From NCBI GenBank assembly GCA_958439155.1, contig CAUBUJ010000115.1, forward strand, positions 1 to 5,372: DNA of 5,372 nt, in the 5' to 3' direction. Source of the DNA: an uncultured Veillonellaceae bacterium (GTDB lineage Bacteria > Bacillota > Negativicutes > Veillonellales > Dialisteraceae). Of the stretch, positions 5,295 to 5,372 are shown piece by piece (the stretch's first letter is position 1; each line of letters starts with the position of its first letter). The position numbers and the translations under genes are program-made. The notes under the pieces were generated by a model that was given only the letters and a program-made list of their open reading frames with translations, was not told where the DNA came from and searched no databases.

Positions 5295-5324
5295 ATCATA
5301 TCATAGGGGACAGAGGAAAAACAG
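5295..5324 (-). promoter_or_regulatory. Probable extended -10 promoter of the secreted-protein gene
   Basis: On the - strand TATGAT occupies 5300 down to 5295, preceded by TGA (5303-5301), giving an extended -10. An overlapping TATGAT lies at 5305-5300. The -35 region (TGTTTT or CTGTTT around 5324-5318) is weak, which extended -10 promoters tolerate. The start would be near 5288, giving a leader of about 70 bases. Confidence 0.5.
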
Positions 5325-5372
5325 CCCCGCTGGTTTCTTCCTTTTTGCCAATGAATAAGGCAAGCATAAAAA

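Noticed and set aside
5219..5299. N-terminal extension of the secreted protein by 27 residues
   Set aside because: It would place residues before a well-formed signal peptide, has no RBS, and covers the predicted -10 region; the internal ATG at 5218 has a well-spaced AGGAG.
5345..5372. TTGCC/GGCAA dyad and a possible TTGCCA...TAAAAA promoter at the right edge
   Set aside because: The 5-bp stem has a 9-base loop and no U-tract on either strand, and the putative -10 runs off the window, so neither terminator nor promoter can be supported.

Overview
The window is an ordinary-looking chromosomal segment from a bacterium of the Firmicutes lineage, most plausibly a Negativicutes (Veillonella/Megasphaera/Dialister-like). 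This placement is inference. It rests on the mix of a Firmicutes-type YabE-like 3D-domain protein, strong AGGAGG-type ribosome binding sites, TTGACA/extended -10 promoters, long hairpin terminators, and moderately GC-rich genes separated by AT-rich spacers. I see no mobile element, tRNA, rRNA, CRISPR array or phage gene.

Layout. (1) Bases 1-1310 (+) hold the C-terminal 60% or so of polyphosphate kinase 1, cut by the left edge and closed by a 19-bp hairpin terminator. (2) Bases 1364-1986 are a long, purine- and AT-rich spacer with no convincing gene. It carries phased short repeats, a two-tier dyad and, just before the next promoter, a perfect 9-bp inverted repeat. (3) Bases 1993-2955 (+) encode an exported or membrane-anchored YabE-like protein (DUF348 repeats, G5, 3D domain), driven by a clear promoter with an almost absent 5' UTR and closed by its own terminator. 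(4) Bases 3007-3223 are a leader region able to form GC-rich hairpins. (5) Bases 3224-4651 (+) encode an amino-acid permease of the APC superfamily, AAT family, most like ProY/YtnA. (6) Bases 4655-4701 are a bidirectional terminator shared with the convergent gene. (7) Bases 4745-5218 (-) encode a small secreted protein of unknown function with its own RBS and probable promoter.

All four genes look like separate transcription units: each + strand gene ends in its own intrinsic terminator, and the last gene converges on the third. No multi-gene system is evident. The genes touch envelope and nutrition functions (polyphosphate storage, peptidoglycan remodelling, amino-acid uptake, a secreted protein), but nothing in the sequence links them into one pathway. 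I did not find a clearly novel biological system. The items most worth a second look are non-coding: the inverted repeat at 1901-1923, the repeats at 1472-1553, and the structured leader before the permease.
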